Shown here in pieces: positions 34,936 to 44,324 of a stretch of 64,000 nt of DNA. The position numbers and the translations under genes are program-made. Origin of the DNA: Blautia glucerasea (GTDB taxonomy: Bacteria > Bacillota > Clostridia > Lachnospirales > Lachnospiraceae); assembly GCF_020537505.1 (NCBI RefSeq), contig NZ_JAJBMO010000006.1:124001-188000 (forward strand), read 5' to 3'. How positions within the stretch are numbered: position 1 is the first letter of the stretch; every line of letters starts with the position of its first letter. Below the pieces are notes generated by a model. The model saw nothing but the letters and a program-made list of their open reading frames with translations. It was not told the origin of the DNA and did no database searches.

Positions 34936-34960
34936 CTGCCAGGGACAGATTCCCTGGCAG
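34936..34960 (-). terminator. Terminator after purC
   Basis: CTGCCAGGGA pairs with TCCCTGGCAG around a five-base loop, and TTGTTTGTTG follows on the minus strand. It faces the fhs terminator in the convergent spacer. Confidence 0.75.
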
Positions 34961-34975
34961 TGTTATGTATATTCC

Positions 34976-35848
34976 TTATTTCAGCTTCTCTCCGGTAAGC
35001 ATCTCATATGCCTGGAGATATTTATCAATGGTCTTGTCCACGATTTCCTGTGGAAGTGTCCAGTTGTTGTCCGGATTGGCTTTCAGCCAGTCGCGGGCGA
35101 ACTGCTTGTCAAAGGATGGCTGGCCATGTCCTGGCTCATAGCCATCTGCCGGCCAGAATCTGGAGCTGTCCGGTGTGAGCATCTCATCACCAAGCACAAT
35201 ATTTCCATTCTCATCCAGACCAAACTCAAACTTGGTATCTGCAATAATAATACCCTTGCTCAGTGCATATTCTGCACACTTTTTATATAATGCGATGGTG
35301 TAATCACGGATCTTCCCGGCATATTCCTGACCATGTCCCGGATAGTATTTCTCAAGATGGGCAACGCTCTGCTCAAAAGAAATATTCTCATCATGATCAC
35401 CGATCTCAGCCTTGGTAGAAGGTGTGTAAATAGGTTCCGGCAGCTTATCAGACTCTTTCAGTCCTTCTGGAAGAGTAATTCCGCAGACAGTACCATTCTT
35501 CTGGTAGCTAGCCCAGCCACTTCCTGTAATGTATCCTCGAACGATACACTCTACCGGAATCATGTCCAGCTTGCGGCACATCATGCTGTTTCCGTCGAAT
35601 TTGTCCTGCTGGAAAAACTCTGGCATATCTTTTACATCAACAGAAATCATGTGGTTCGGCAGGATGTCCTGGGTCATATCGAACCAGAACTTGGACATCT
35701 GTGTAAGGACAGTGCCCTTCTTAGTCACTTCGTTGTTCAGGATCACGTCAAAACAGCTGATACGGTCTGTAGCAACCATGATCAGGCTGTCTCCATTGTC
35801 GTAAATCTCGCGTACTTTGCCTTCTTTAACTGGCTTCATTTCCTGCAT
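34976..35848 (-). CDS. purC: SAICAR synthetase
   Basis: This 290-aa enzyme joins aspartate to CAIR in purine biosynthesis. It has KEGKVREIYDNGDSLIMVATDRISCFD (N-terminal nucleotide-binding block), MIPVECIVRGYITGSGWASY (about residues 83-102), and IIADTKFEFGLDENGNIVLGDEMLTPDSSRFW, the C-terminal catalytic block. I favour ATG 35848, seven codons after an upstream ATG at 35866, because GAGGTG lies at correct spacing only for the internal one. No other pur gene is adjacent, but its substrate pathway meets that of fhs, convergently encoded next door. Confidence 0.95.
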   Translation of the reverse strand: MQEMKPVKEGKVREIYDNGDSLIMVATDRISCFDVILNNEVTKKGTVLTQMSKFWFDMTQDILPNHMISVDVKDMPEFFQQDKFDGNSMMCRKLDMIPVECIVRGYITGSGWASYQKNGTVCGITLPEGLKESDKLPEPIYTPSTKAEIGDHDENISFEQSVAHLEKYYPGHGQEYAGKIRDYTIALYKKCAEYALSKGIIIADTKFEFGLDENGNIVLGDEMLTPDSSRFWPADGYEPGHGQPSFDKQFARDWLKANPDNNWTLPQEIVDKTIDKYLQAYEMLTGEKLK

Positions 35849-36111
35849 AGCTTTACACCTCGTCATTTTTCTATTTTTCGTTTATGTCAATGGAAAATCA
35901 ACTTATCCGGGCGTTTCTTCTGCCCGGGATTTCCATTTACAGCACCCCATCATTTTATCATTTTACAGACCAAAAAACAATTCTCCTAATTGCTGAAATC
36001 AAAGCATCTTTTCCCGAAATCCATGTGAATCTTCACAGAAGCAGACAATGGCCGCCGCATAATCCATGCTATGCAGCAGCCACATATAACCATTCAACAA
36101 AAAACAGCAGG

Positions 36112-37698
36112 CTATTCCAGCACATACTGGTTCTTACCGCCATTCTTTGCCTTATACAGATTTTTGTCCGCACTATGGATAAAATCAGTCAGGCTATAAT
36201 CTTTTTCCACAACCTTGTTTACCACACCCATGGAAATGGTCACGGTATCAGACTCCTGGTGTCTTAAAAACGGCATCTTAGCTCTGTTTATCTCCTGGAA
36301 CAATTTTTCCACAAACTTTTGCAGTTCCTCATCTGACTTGTCAATTCCAAGGATCACGAATTCATCACCACCGTAGCGGCTTGCAAAATATTCTGTTCCA
36401 GCTATATCCTGAAGGATCCCGGAAATCCTTTTCAGACAGTCATCACCTTTCAGATGACCATACTCATCATTATAAATCTTAAACTCGTCAATATCAAAAA
36501 GGCACAGACAGATCCGGGCTTTCTGGAAGCAGGCAATTTCACACAGCTTCGTAAAGCGCTTTTTTAAACCATAACGATTGCTGATCCCGGTAAGCTCATC
36601 AATCTCACTGGTATTCATCAGCTTCCTGGTATTCGCAGAGAGCTGCTCATTGGTCATGCGCTCATATTCCAGCTTATAGCGGTTATCTATAGCTCGCACG
36701 ATCAGCGTATTCTCTTCTTTTTGAGATTTCTTTTTCAACTCATAATACTGCTGATAATATTTCTTAAGCTTCTCTTTTTCTCCAGTTGCCTTATAGTATT
36801 CAATCCAGGATTCGCAAAGTCTGAAGCTTCTTTTTACGACCTCACTTTTCCCATAAACACGCTGAAGCTCGGTCAAAATATGCTCCGCTCCTACATAGTA
36901 TTCCAGGCTTAGAAGTTCGTGTATCAAACCAATAAAATGATTAAAAGCCTCCACTTCTTCATAGCATTCCCCGGAAAGTGACAAAATTTTATTCGCTTCT
37001 TCAATGGCTTTTTCCCGTTCTCCTGTTTCAGCATAGACACTCACAGAATCTACGAGCCTGTTAATCTCTACTGCGGAAAAATATGTGCTTGGTTCACTGT
37101 CGTACTCAGCTTCTGCCAGTTCAAGATATTTTCTGGCCTGATCATATTTCTTTTCTCCCTGACAGCCAATAGCAAGATTCACAAAATACTGCTTCTTATT
37201 GTACATCTTTTTCTGTTCTTTCTTTCCTTGCTTCTGGGAAATTTCGTATCCCTTGCTGCAATAATAAGCAGCGTCTCCATAATCCCCGACACGGTGAAGG
37301 AGTACTCCAATGTTGTTGTAAATCATCCCTTGCATAACTGCATCCTTACATTTCCGCGCAAGCTTTAAAGCCTTAAAATAATAATCCAATCCCAGCAATC
37401 CGTCTCCCTGGTTTACATAAATAATACCAGTAATGTTATAATTCTTCTCTAAAAGGTTTTCGTATCCATTCTTCTTCTGAATTTTCTCGGCTATCATCAT
37501 ATTGTCAATGGCTTCTTTAAATTTTCCAAGAGTAAACAACGTGTCTCCCATGTAGAGCCGGGCATACGCAATCTGATAGCTATCCTCTGTTTTCAGTCCA
37601 TTTTCCAGAATTTCGCAACAGATATCGTAAGCCCGCTGGGGATCTGAAAAACGGTATTTCATTACTTTTTTGCATTTTTTCTCAAAATCTATACTCAT
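36112..37698 (-). CDS. TPR-GGDEF protein, probable diguanylate cyclase (second of tandem)
   Basis: This 528-aa protein has no membrane segment. An N-terminal array of about seven TPR-like helical repeats (residues 15-330; YARLYMGDTLFTLGKFKEAI, YNNIGVLLHRVGDYGDAAYY) leads to a helix and a GGDEF domain (about 360-528). The domain contains DELTGISNRYGL and the active motif SRYGGDEFVIL, so it should make cyclic-di-GMP. The RxxD inhibitory I-site that normally lies five residues before GGDEF is absent. Its start overlaps the stop of the upstream paralogue by 4 bp. Confidence 0.85.
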   Translation of the reverse strand: MSIDFEKKCKKVMKYRFSDPQRAYDICCEILENGLKTEDSYQIAYARLYMGDTLFTLGKFKEAIDNMMIAEKIQKKNGYENLLEKNYNITGIIYVNQGDGLLGLDYYFKALKLARKCKDAVMQGMIYNNIGVLLHRVGDYGDAAYYCSKGYEISQKQGKKEQKKMYNKKQYFVNLAIGCQGEKKYDQARKYLELAEAEYDSEPSTYFSAVEINRLVDSVSVYAETGEREKAIEEANKILSLSGECYEEVEAFNHFIGLIHELLSLEYYVGAEHILTELQRVYGKSEVVKRSFRLCESWIEYYKATGEKEKLKKYYQQYYELKKKSQKEENTLIVRAIDNRYKLEYERMTNEQLSANTRKLMNTSEIDELTGISNRYGLKKRFTKLCEIACFQKARICLCLFDIDEFKIYNDEYGHLKGDDCLKRISGILQDIAGTEYFASRYGGDEFVILGIDKSDEELQKFVEKLFQEINRAKMPFLRHQESDTVTISMGVVNKVVEKDYSLTDFIHSADKNLYKAKNGGKNQYVLE

Positions 37699-39266
37699 TT
37701 TTCATCTCCCTGCACAGATTCGTTGATCGCAAAGCCATTTTTGGAACTTTTTTTCAAACTGTAAAGCATCCTGTCTGCTGCTTCAATATAACAGGGAAAA
37801 TCCATCTTTTCCTCTGGAACAGAATTCACACCGCCAATGGTAACAGTTACCTCGTCTGAAACTGCCGAATTCTTATTGGGTATAGCAACCTTCGTCAGCG
37901 ACTTCTTAATTTCCATTGCCACTTCCATTATAGAAATAGTTTGTATGCCAGTAATGGTCAGTAAAAATTCATCTCCACCATATCGCCCTGCCATTCCTTT
38001 ATCCGCCACTGCATGCTTCAAAATATGGGCAATTTTTTTCAGACACTCATCTCCTGCCACATGTCCGTAAGTGTCATTAAACTCTTTGAAAAAGTCCACG
38101 TCCACAAACAAAACCGCAAATTTCTGTTTCTGCTCCCTTGCAGCTGCAAAAGCTTTGTTCATGTATTTACGGATTCCCCGGCGATTCAGCACTCCGGTAA
38201 GTTCATCATATTCGTTTCTTTTAAATAGTACGTTCTGCCACTCTTCCATGCTGGTCCGTCTGTCTGCTTCTTTCTGAAGCTCGATTCTCTTTTTCAATCT
38301 TTTCACAGCAGACTGTTTGGAAATTTCTTTAAATTTCATATCATACTGGAAAAACAGCTCATAAGCACGTTCCAGCGGTTCTTCTTCCCCTAACTCTGTG
38401 TAAATCTGAATCTCGTACTCCATCAGTCTGGTCCATTTCCCGGCACATTCCATTCCGACAAGCAATCTCTCTGTTTTCGCCGTAAATCTTGCTGCATCCT
38501 CATATTTTTTTAACGCCATCAGTATATCCAGAATATCAAAATAGTGAGAAAGTCTTTCAAACCGGTTCTGAATATCCTCAACCTGCTCCCAGATTTTCCC
38601 CAGTCCTGCCATAGCTTCCTCTTTCATGCCTTTCTGCGCATAACAGGATGCATAGAGAAGCGGAACATTAAGGTGATCTTCTTTCAGCTTATCCAGGGAC
38701 CCCAGATATTCAAGGGCTTTGTCCGGCTTCCCTTTTTCCAATTCCAGACCTGCCCGGAACATGTTGTAAAATTCCTCACCGAATGCTACATTGGACTCAT
38801 TTTCACTGGCATTCTGCGCCATCTCAAATGCCCGTTTCAAGGTTGCCTCTGATTTCCCATAAGCGCCAGCTTTCCGGTATACGTACGCAATATTGGCAAT
38901 AGCAGCCGAACACATCATATAGTCTTCCATTTGCTCCGCAATCTCAATTTCCTTAAAAAAGCAATCCAGGGCACCCTGCTCATCATCCTGACCAATATAA
39001 ATAACCCCTGCCAGATTATATAAAGTCAAGAACAGCTTGTCGTATTCTTTTTTCCCCATCAGGTCCATAGCTGCATGGTATTCATCCATGGCCTTGTCAA
39101 GCATTCCCATAGAATGAAAAGCATCTGCCAGATATGTATGTGCAAATGCTCTTGCGTATTCTGTTTCATTCATTTCCAGCAGTTTCAGACACAGATCCCG
39201 CTCTTTCTCCGGAGACTGATGCCTCACCTCCAGGATCTGGTTCATATATCGGTTCTCTTCGCTCAT
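37695..39266 (-). CDS. TPR-GGDEF protein, probable diguanylate cyclase (first of tandem)
   Basis: This 523-aa soluble protein is built like its neighbour: TPR repeats (residues 10-300; FAHTYLADAFHSMGMLDKAM, YNLAGVIYIGQDDEQGALDC), a coiled linker, then GGDEF with DELTGVLNRRGIRKYM and GRYGGDEFLLTI. The I-site RxxD is absent here too. I choose ATG 39266 with AAGGTG seven bases upstream; a GTG at 39275 sits too close to this ribosome binding site. The 4-bp overlap with the second gene implies coupled translation. Confidence 0.85.
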   Translation of the reverse strand: MSEENRYMNQILEVRHQSPEKERDLCLKLLEMNETEYARAFAHTYLADAFHSMGMLDKAMDEYHAAMDLMGKKEYDKLFLTLYNLAGVIYIGQDDEQGALDCFFKEIEIAEQMEDYMMCSAAIANIAYVYRKAGAYGKSEATLKRAFEMAQNASENESNVAFGEEFYNMFRAGLELEKGKPDKALEYLGSLDKLKEDHLNVPLLYASCYAQKGMKEEAMAGLGKIWEQVEDIQNRFERLSHYFDILDILMALKKYEDAARFTAKTERLLVGMECAGKWTRLMEYEIQIYTELGEEEPLERAYELFFQYDMKFKEISKQSAVKRLKKRIELQKEADRRTSMEEWQNVLFKRNEYDELTGVLNRRGIRKYMNKAFAAAREQKQKFAVLFVDVDFFKEFNDTYGHVAGDECLKKIAHILKHAVADKGMAGRYGGDEFLLTITGIQTISIMEVAMEIKKSLTKVAIPNKNSAVSDEVTVTIGGVNSVPEEKMDFPCYIEAADRMLYSLKKSSKNGFAINESVQGDEK

Positions 39267-39384
39267 GTGGTTCACCTTTTTTCAGATTAATTCTTTTTTT
39301 AGCAGTATAAACAATAAGATACTCGGATTATCCTTATTCGTCAACATTCCGGGCTAAAAATCTTTGCACAAAAAACAGTTCAAA

Positions 39385-39409
39385 TTACTGTTCACAAAGT
39401 GAACAGTAA
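39385..39409. repeat. Collapsed MITE-like repeat G (fused ends)
   Basis: TTACTGTTCAC-AAA-GTGAACAGTAA is a perfect 11-bp inverted repeat. It equals the two termini of repeat copy C joined with the interior deleted. It lies upstream of the HAD promoter. Confidence 0.65.
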
Positions 39410-39423
39410 CCAGTTCAAAATGA

Positions 39424-39453
39424 TTGATTGAGGCGCTGTATTTAGCTTATAAT
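39424..39453 (+). promoter_or_regulatory. Probable promoter of the HAD phosphatase gene
   Basis: TTGATT (39424-39429) and TATAAT (39448-39453) lie 18 bp apart, 65 bp upstream of the start codon. Confidence 0.5.
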
Positions 39454-39517
39454 ACAATAAAATAAAACAAGACAGCTAATTTACCATACCCAACTTTCTA
39501 TATTTCAGGGAGGCATT

Positions 39518-40324
39518 ATGAATTACAAATTCGCAGCCGCCGATATGGACGGCACTTTATTAAATGATGAAAATGAAATTACGCCATACACGGTAGAAAT
39601 TATCCGGCGCGCAGTTTCACAGGGATTGATTTTCTCCATCTGCACAGGGCGCCCTATTCAGGGAGTGGAGCGTTATCAGAAACAGCTGGGGATCCAGGGA
39701 CCAGTGATCACCTATAACGGGGCTATGATCCTGGATTCTGCTGACGGACGTGTTCTGTATAAACAGGAGCTGGAAGCTGACGATGCCCGTCTAATCCTGG
39801 AAGCAGGACTGAACTATGATACTACCATGTGTATCTGGTCGGATAATAAATTATATGGGAACAAGCTCAACGACCGTATTCAGGAATACAGCCAGCCAAC
39901 CAAGGTAACGCCTCTTCTCATGCCATCTACAGGCCAGCTTCTGGCGCAGGGAATTACGAAAATTCTATGGTATGACGATACCTTAAAAATTCAGCAAATA
40001 GAAAAAGAGCTGCAAAATACAGCTCCTTTTCACAATGTCACCTTCTGTACCTCCAAGCCCTTTTATCTGGAATTCTTCAACAGCCAAGTGTCAAAAGCCG
40101 CTGCTATTGACCGGATCGGGGAACTCTACGGCTTCACCCCCGATCAAACCATCGCTATCGGCGACGGCTTCAACGACCTGTCCATGATCCAGCATGCAGC
40201 ACTTGGCGCTGCCATGGCGAATGCGCCGGAGGGAGTGAAAGAATGCGCAGATTATATTACTGCACGCACCAATAATGAGGATGGGGTTGCAGAAGTTCTG
40301 GGGAAATATATTTTAAATATCTAA
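39518..40324 (+). CDS. Cof-type HAD-IIB phosphatase
   Basis: This 268-aa protein is a haloacid-dehalogenase phosphatase of the Cof/YidA type, acting on sugar phosphates or similar small phosphates. It has motif I AADMDGTLLNDENEI (residues 7-21), motif II SICTGRPIQGV, and motif III/IV KAAAIDRIGELYG with AIGDGFNDLSMIQHA; the C2 cap lies between. Substrate specificity cannot be predicted. GGGAGGC precedes the ATG. It is transcribed alone and ends at a terminator shared with the convergent xylulokinase. Confidence 0.92.
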   Translation: MNYKFAAADMDGTLLNDENEITPYTVEIIRRAVSQGLIFSICTGRPIQGVERYQKQLGIQGPVITYNGAMILDSADGRVLYKQELEADDARLILEAGLNYDTTMCIWSDNKLYGNKLNDRIQEYSQPTKVTPLLMPSTGQLLAQGITKILWYDDTLKIQQIEKELQNTAPFHNVTFCTSKPFYLEFFNSQVSKAAAIDRIGELYGFTPDQTIAIGDGFNDLSMIQHAALGAAMANAPEGVKECADYITARTNNEDGVAEVLGKYILNI

Positions 40325-40331
40325 AATATAT

Positions 40332-40382
40332 AAAAATGGTGATTATGTTATTTTTTTCACAACTAACACAATCACCATTTTA
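40332..40382. terminator. Bidirectional terminator between HAD and xylulokinase genes
   Basis: AAATGGTGATT pairs with AATCACCATTT around an A/T-rich loop, with T-runs on both sides. Confidence 0.75.
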
Positions 40383-40406
40383 TTAATTCCTCACTAAAAA
40401 CACTTC

Positions 40407-41873
40407 TTATAAATTCTTAAATAATGGCTTCATAACCGGATACAGTTCTTTGAATTTCTGGTATCTCTCCTCATATTTCGCAGCCAGCTCCGGTGTAGGC
40501 TCTACCGTATCCACTACCTTGGCAAGCTTCCTGCCAGCAGTCTCAACATCCGGATAAACGCCACATCCAACAGCAGCCAGCATAGCACCGCCAAGTGATG
40601 GTCCCTCTTCCACTTCCAGAACGTCAACTTTAATGTTCATAACATTTGCAATGATCTGCTTCCACAGTGGGCTCTTAGCACCGCCGCCGCAGATCTTGGT
40701 ACGCTCGATCTTAATTCCAAGGCTCTTGGCAACCTCCAGGGAATCACGAAGAGCAAAAGCAACACCTTCCAGGACAGCCTGAGTCATATCTGCTCTTGAA
40801 GTGTCCATGGACATGCCGAAGAATACGCCTCTTGCATCTGGATCATTGTGTGGGGAACGCTCGCCCATCAGGTATGGCAGGAAAAATACGTGATTCTCAC
40901 CAAGCTTCTGGATTGGAGCCTGCTCTGCTGCAAAATCTTTTGTTCCAAGGATTTCCTCAGCCCACCATTTATTACAGGAAGCAGCGCTGAGCATACATCC
41001 CATCAGATGATAGCTTCCATCTGCATGACAGAAAGAATGAAGGGCATTGTGCTCATCTACGCCAAAATTCTTGCTGGAAATGAACACAGTTCCAGAAGTA
41101 CCCAGGGAAATATTGCACTGTCCGTCACCAACAGTTCCAGTACCAACAGCTGCTGCCGCATTGTCTCCAGCACCAGCGATAACCTTTACATTCTCAGAGA
41201 AGCCAAGCTCTTTAGCAACCTCTGGCTTCAGTGTTCCAACAACCTCCCAGCTCTCATAAACCTTCGGAAGCTGCTCTTCTTTCACCCCGCAGATCTCCAT
41301 CATTTCTTTAGACCAGCAGCGATTTTTTACATCCAGAAGAAGCATACCGGAAGCGTCAGATACATCTGTGCAGAAGGAACCGCTTAAACGATAAGCCAGG
41401 TAATCCTTGGGAAGCATGATCTTCACAACTTTTGCAAATTTCTCCGGCTCATTTTTCTTCATCCACAGGATCTTCGGAGCAGTAAAGCCGGCAAATGCAA
41501 TGTTTGCAGTATACTGGGAAAGTTTGTCTTTGCCGATCACATTGTTCAGATAATCAGTCTCCTCAGAAGTACGCCCATCGTTCCAAAGGATTGCAGGACG
41601 GATTACCTGATCCTGATCGTCTAAGGTTACCAGACCATGCATCTGTCCGCCAAAGCTGATTCCCGCAACCTGGGAGCGGTCAATACCCTCTGTCAGTTCT
41701 TTCATTCCAGCCATACTCTGGGTGTACCAGTCTTCCGGATTCTGCTCAGACCAGCCCGGATGCGGAAAAAATAATGGATATTCTTTTGATACGATATTAC
41801 AGATTTTTCCGGATTCTTCCATAAGAAGAAGTTTTACTGCGGAAGTACCAAGATCAACACCGATAAAATACAT
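40407..41873 (-). CDS. xylB: Xylulokinase
   Basis: This 488-aa FGGY kinase has YFIGVDLGTSAVKLLLMEES (residues 2-21), GISFGGQMHGLVTLD, RPAILWNDGRTSEE, AGAGDNAAAAVGTG, ISLGTSGTVFISS and ICGGGAKSPLWKQIIANVM, all typical of XylB (D-xylulose to xylulose-5-phosphate). ATG 41873 follows AAGGAGG; the 15-residue upstream extension has none. It is the last gene of a sugar locus with an isomerase-like gene and an AraC regulator. A terminator lies between it and the isomerase, so it may have its own promoter. Confidence 0.9.
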   Translation of the reverse strand: MYFIGVDLGTSAVKLLLMEESGKICNIVSKEYPLFFPHPGWSEQNPEDWYTQSMAGMKELTEGIDRSQVAGISFGGQMHGLVTLDDQDQVIRPAILWNDGRTSEETDYLNNVIGKDKLSQYTANIAFAGFTAPKILWMKKNEPEKFAKVVKIMLPKDYLAYRLSGSFCTDVSDASGMLLLDVKNRCWSKEMMEICGVKEEQLPKVYESWEVVGTLKPEVAKELGFSENVKVIAGAGDNAAAAVGTGTVGDGQCNISLGTSGTVFISSKNFGVDEHNALHSFCHADGSYHLMGCMLSAASCNKWWAEEILGTKDFAAEQAPIQKLGENHVFFLPYLMGERSPHNDPDARGVFFGMSMDTSRADMTQAVLEGVAFALRDSLEVAKSLGIKIERTKICGGGAKSPLWKQIIANVMNIKVDVLEVEEGPSLGGAMLAAVGCGVYPDVETAGRKLAKVVDTVEPTPELAAKYEERYQKFKELYPVMKPLFKNL

Positions 41874-41946
41874 TTTTATCCTCCTTAACGTCATATGTGC
41901 GGCGCTCTGCGATAGCAAAAATTCTGTAAGAGTTTGCAGCTATCTA

Positions 41947-41982
41947 AAAACAGCCGTACCGCATAAAGTGGTACGGCCGTTT
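41947..41982 (-). terminator. Terminator between the isomerase-like gene and xylB
   Basis: AACGGCCGTACC pairs with GGTACGGCTGTT (one mismatch), followed by TTTTAGATAG on the minus strand. It lies 70 bp beyond the isomerase stop. Confidence 0.7.
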
Positions 41983-42052
41983 CTATATACGCCTATAAAT
42001 TTCTATTCAAGTCATTTCATCCTGCGAGCAGCCCGTGGGCCATGCCCAGGTA

Positions 42053-43534
42053 TCAGCCCCATGGATTCTCTGTAGGATATCTTACACCAGCTGGCTGGTT
42101 GTAACCGATCTTCTTAACATCAAGTCCAAGGAATTTCACTACTTCATAGAATGCTTTTCCATAATGTCCAAACATAACTGCGCCGTGATGCGGGAAGTTG
42201 CCCTCGATCAGTACGTGACGGTAGAATCTTCCCATCTCTTTGATTGCGAAGATACCGATACCACCGAAGGATCTTGTAGGTACATCAAGAACTTCACCTT
42301 CTGCAACATAGGAAACAAGCTCTCCCTCGGAGTTGCACTGCAGACGATAGAATGTAATATCAGAAGCAGCGATATCTCCCTCAAGAGTTCCTCTTGTGAA
42401 GTCTGGCTCAGATCCTGCTGGCTCAAGAAGTCTGTGCTGGATCAGCTGATATTTAACAGCTCTGGAATCGCACATCTTGCAAGCCGGAGTATTTCCACAA
42501 TGGAAGCCCATGAATGTATCTGTAAGCTTGTAATCATATTTGCCCTTGATGTCCTCATCGTAAATGTACTGCGGAACAGAGTTGTTGATGTCAAGCAGTG
42601 TAACAGCGTCATTGGAAATGCAAAGTCCGATGTACTCGCTGAGTGCTCCGTAGATATCAACCTCACAGGATACCGGGATTCCTCTGGAAGCAAGACGGCT
42701 GTTTACATAGCATGGCTCAAATCCAAACTGTGACGGGAATGCCGGCCAGCATTTATCAGCAAATGCAACGTATTTTCTAGCACCCTTGTGAGCCTCTGCC
42801 CAGTCAAGAAGAGTAAGCTCGAACTGTGCCATTCTCTCGCTAAGGTCAGCATAATATCTGCCCTCGCCCATTTCTTTCGCCATATCTGCGCAAACCTCTG
42901 GGATACGAGGATCGTTCTCATGCTCTTTGTAAGCAACCAGAAGGTCAAGCTCAGAGTTCTCTTCGATCTCAACGCCCAGCTCATAGAGTCCTTTGATCGG
43001 GGCATTACAAGCGAAGAAGTCCTGTGGACGCGGTCCAAAGGTAATGATCTTCAGGTTACGAACACCGATAACGGCACGTGCAACTGGTACGAAGTCAGCG
43101 ATCATCTTTGCGATGTCATCAGCTGTTCCAACCGGATATTCCGGAATATAAGCTTTCAGATGACGCATTTTCAAGTTGTAGGAGCAGTTCAGCATACCGC
43201 AGTAAGCATCACCACGTCCGTTGATCATATCGCCATCACCCTCTGCTGCGGATACATACATGCATGGTCCGTCAAATCTCTCAGCGATCAGAGTCTCTGG
43301 AGTCTCTGGTCCGAAGTTTCCAAGGAAAACAACAAGTGCATTACACTCAGCTTTGTTTACATCCTCGAGTGCCTTCTCCATGTCTTTCTCATTCTCAACA
43401 GTTACTGGACATTCATAAAGCTCACCTTTATAAGCGTCCATGATAGCTGCACGTCTCTTCTCGGAAAGCTGAATCGGGAAACAGTCACGGCTTACTGCGA
43501 TTAATCCAAGTTTTACTACTGGTATATTATTCAT
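42053..43534 (-). CDS. L-fucose/L-arabinose isomerase-family protein
   Basis: This 493-aa protein has the fold signature of the fucose isomerase superfamily: VVKLGLIAVSRDCFP at the N-terminus, ECNALVVFLGNFGPETPET, FPSQFGFEPCYVNSRLASRG, and ACKMCDSRAVKYQL. The C-terminus IEGNFPHHGAVMFGHYGKAF holds probable metal/substrate His residues. It lies between a DUF4867 gene and a xylulokinase, so it probably isomerises an aldose to a ketose that the kinase phosphorylates. The sugar is unknown; a classical XylA is not in the window. ATG 43534 follows GGAGGAATACATATT. Confidence 0.85.
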   Translation of the reverse strand: MNNIPVVKLGLIAVSRDCFPIQLSEKRRAAIMDAYKGELYECPVTVENEKDMEKALEDVNKAECNALVVFLGNFGPETPETLIAERFDGPCMYVSAAEGDGDMINGRGDAYCGMLNCSYNLKMRHLKAYIPEYPVGTADDIAKMIADFVPVARAVIGVRNLKIITFGPRPQDFFACNAPIKGLYELGVEIEENSELDLLVAYKEHENDPRIPEVCADMAKEMGEGRYYADLSERMAQFELTLLDWAEAHKGARKYVAFADKCWPAFPSQFGFEPCYVNSRLASRGIPVSCEVDIYGALSEYIGLCISNDAVTLLDINNSVPQYIYDEDIKGKYDYKLTDTFMGFHCGNTPACKMCDSRAVKYQLIQHRLLEPAGSEPDFTRGTLEGDIAASDITFYRLQCNSEGELVSYVAEGEVLDVPTRSFGGIGIFAIKEMGRFYRHVLIEGNFPHHGAVMFGHYGKAFYEVVKFLGLDVKKIGYNQPAGVRYPTENPWG

Positions 43535-43610
43535 AATATGTATTCCTCCATATTTTAATATTCTAATTATTGAATCATGCAACCCACAGATTGTGAAAAT
43601 CTGTTGTGTA

Positions 43611-44228
43611 TCAGTCGATTGTAATATTCTCACCCTTCAGGCCATTGAATGCGCCTTCGATCTTCGCATCCTCATGTGCGATCAGCCATTTATTCTTAGC
43701 TGTCATCAGGCTGTCCTCTCCAGTCTTCCCAGTCTGGAAGGTAAGGTCTGTGTTGGTTCCCTTAGGAAGTACAACAACACACTGGAAACCGCCCTCATTT
43801 ACATGGCATGGTGCATAGTGAAGTGTGGTAGCATAAACCTCGATTCCGGTTCCAGCCGGTACAAGGAATGCCTCGATTCTGGATGTGTCATAGGTATGAT
43901 CCGGCTCAATGTCCTGCTGATGTCCAATAAGAAGGACAAGGTCTGTAACCGCTACATTGATCTCGGAGTTACGGTGATACTCCACTGCATTCAGCTTCTT
44001 GTTATGACCATTGCAGTATCCGATCTGAACCGGCAGTCCGCCGTATCCCTTGTTCTGCAGGTCTTTCATAACATCCAGTGCCTCCAGTTCCTCCACAGAT
44101 GGAACGTAGATCACGTCCTCCGGAACCGGCGTATGCTTCATCTCTTTGATAAGGCCTGTAAAGTCGTATCCCTCCAGCACTTGTCCGTATTTGCGGAATG
44201 CCGGATCTGTTACTTTCTGAATCTTCAC
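43611..44228 (-). CDS. DUF4867 family protein, cupin-like
   Basis: This 205-aa protein is of the DUF4867 type. It is predicted to be a beta-rich cupin-like protein (VEYHRNSEINVAVTDLVLLIGH, FLVPAGTGIEVYATTLHYAPC, FQCVVVLPKGTNT). The conserved His/Glu/Tyr residues suggest sugar or metal binding, perhaps an accessory isomerase. It starts with GTG 44228, six bases behind AAAAGGAGG. It lies 76 bp upstream of the isomerase-like gene and below the AraC gene, so it belongs to this sugar locus. Biochemical function is not established to my knowledge. Confidence 0.78.
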   Translation of the reverse strand: MKIQKVTDPAFRKYGQVLEGYDFTGLIKEMKHTPVPEDVIYVPSVEELEALDVMKDLQNKGYGGLPVQIGYCNGHNKKLNAVEYHRNSEINVAVTDLVLLIGHQQDIEPDHTYDTSRIEAFLVPAGTGIEVYATTLHYAPCHVNEGGFQCVVVLPKGTNTDLTFQTGKTGEDSLMTAKNKWLIAHEDAKIEGAFNGLKGENITID

Positions 44229-44273
44229 GATTAACCTCCTTTTGCGCATGTTCTGCACAATTCTTTTTGCATG

Positions 44274-44303
44274 AAAAAAGCATACCATATTCTGGTATGC
44301 TTT
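44274..44303 (-). terminator. Terminator/attenuator between araC-type gene and DUF4867
   Basis: AAAGCATACCA pairs perfectly with TGGTATGCTTT, followed by TTTTTT on the minus strand. Only about 45 bp separate it from the DUF4867 start, leaving little room for a separate promoter. Confidence 0.8.
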
Positions 44304-44324
44304 ACGACGGTTTTCTTGTCTTAT

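Noticed and set aside
42035..43504. Two plus-strand ORFs of over 230 codons opposite the fucose-isomerase-like gene
   Set aside because: They are antisense shadows of a gene with a strong family match and ribosome binding site.
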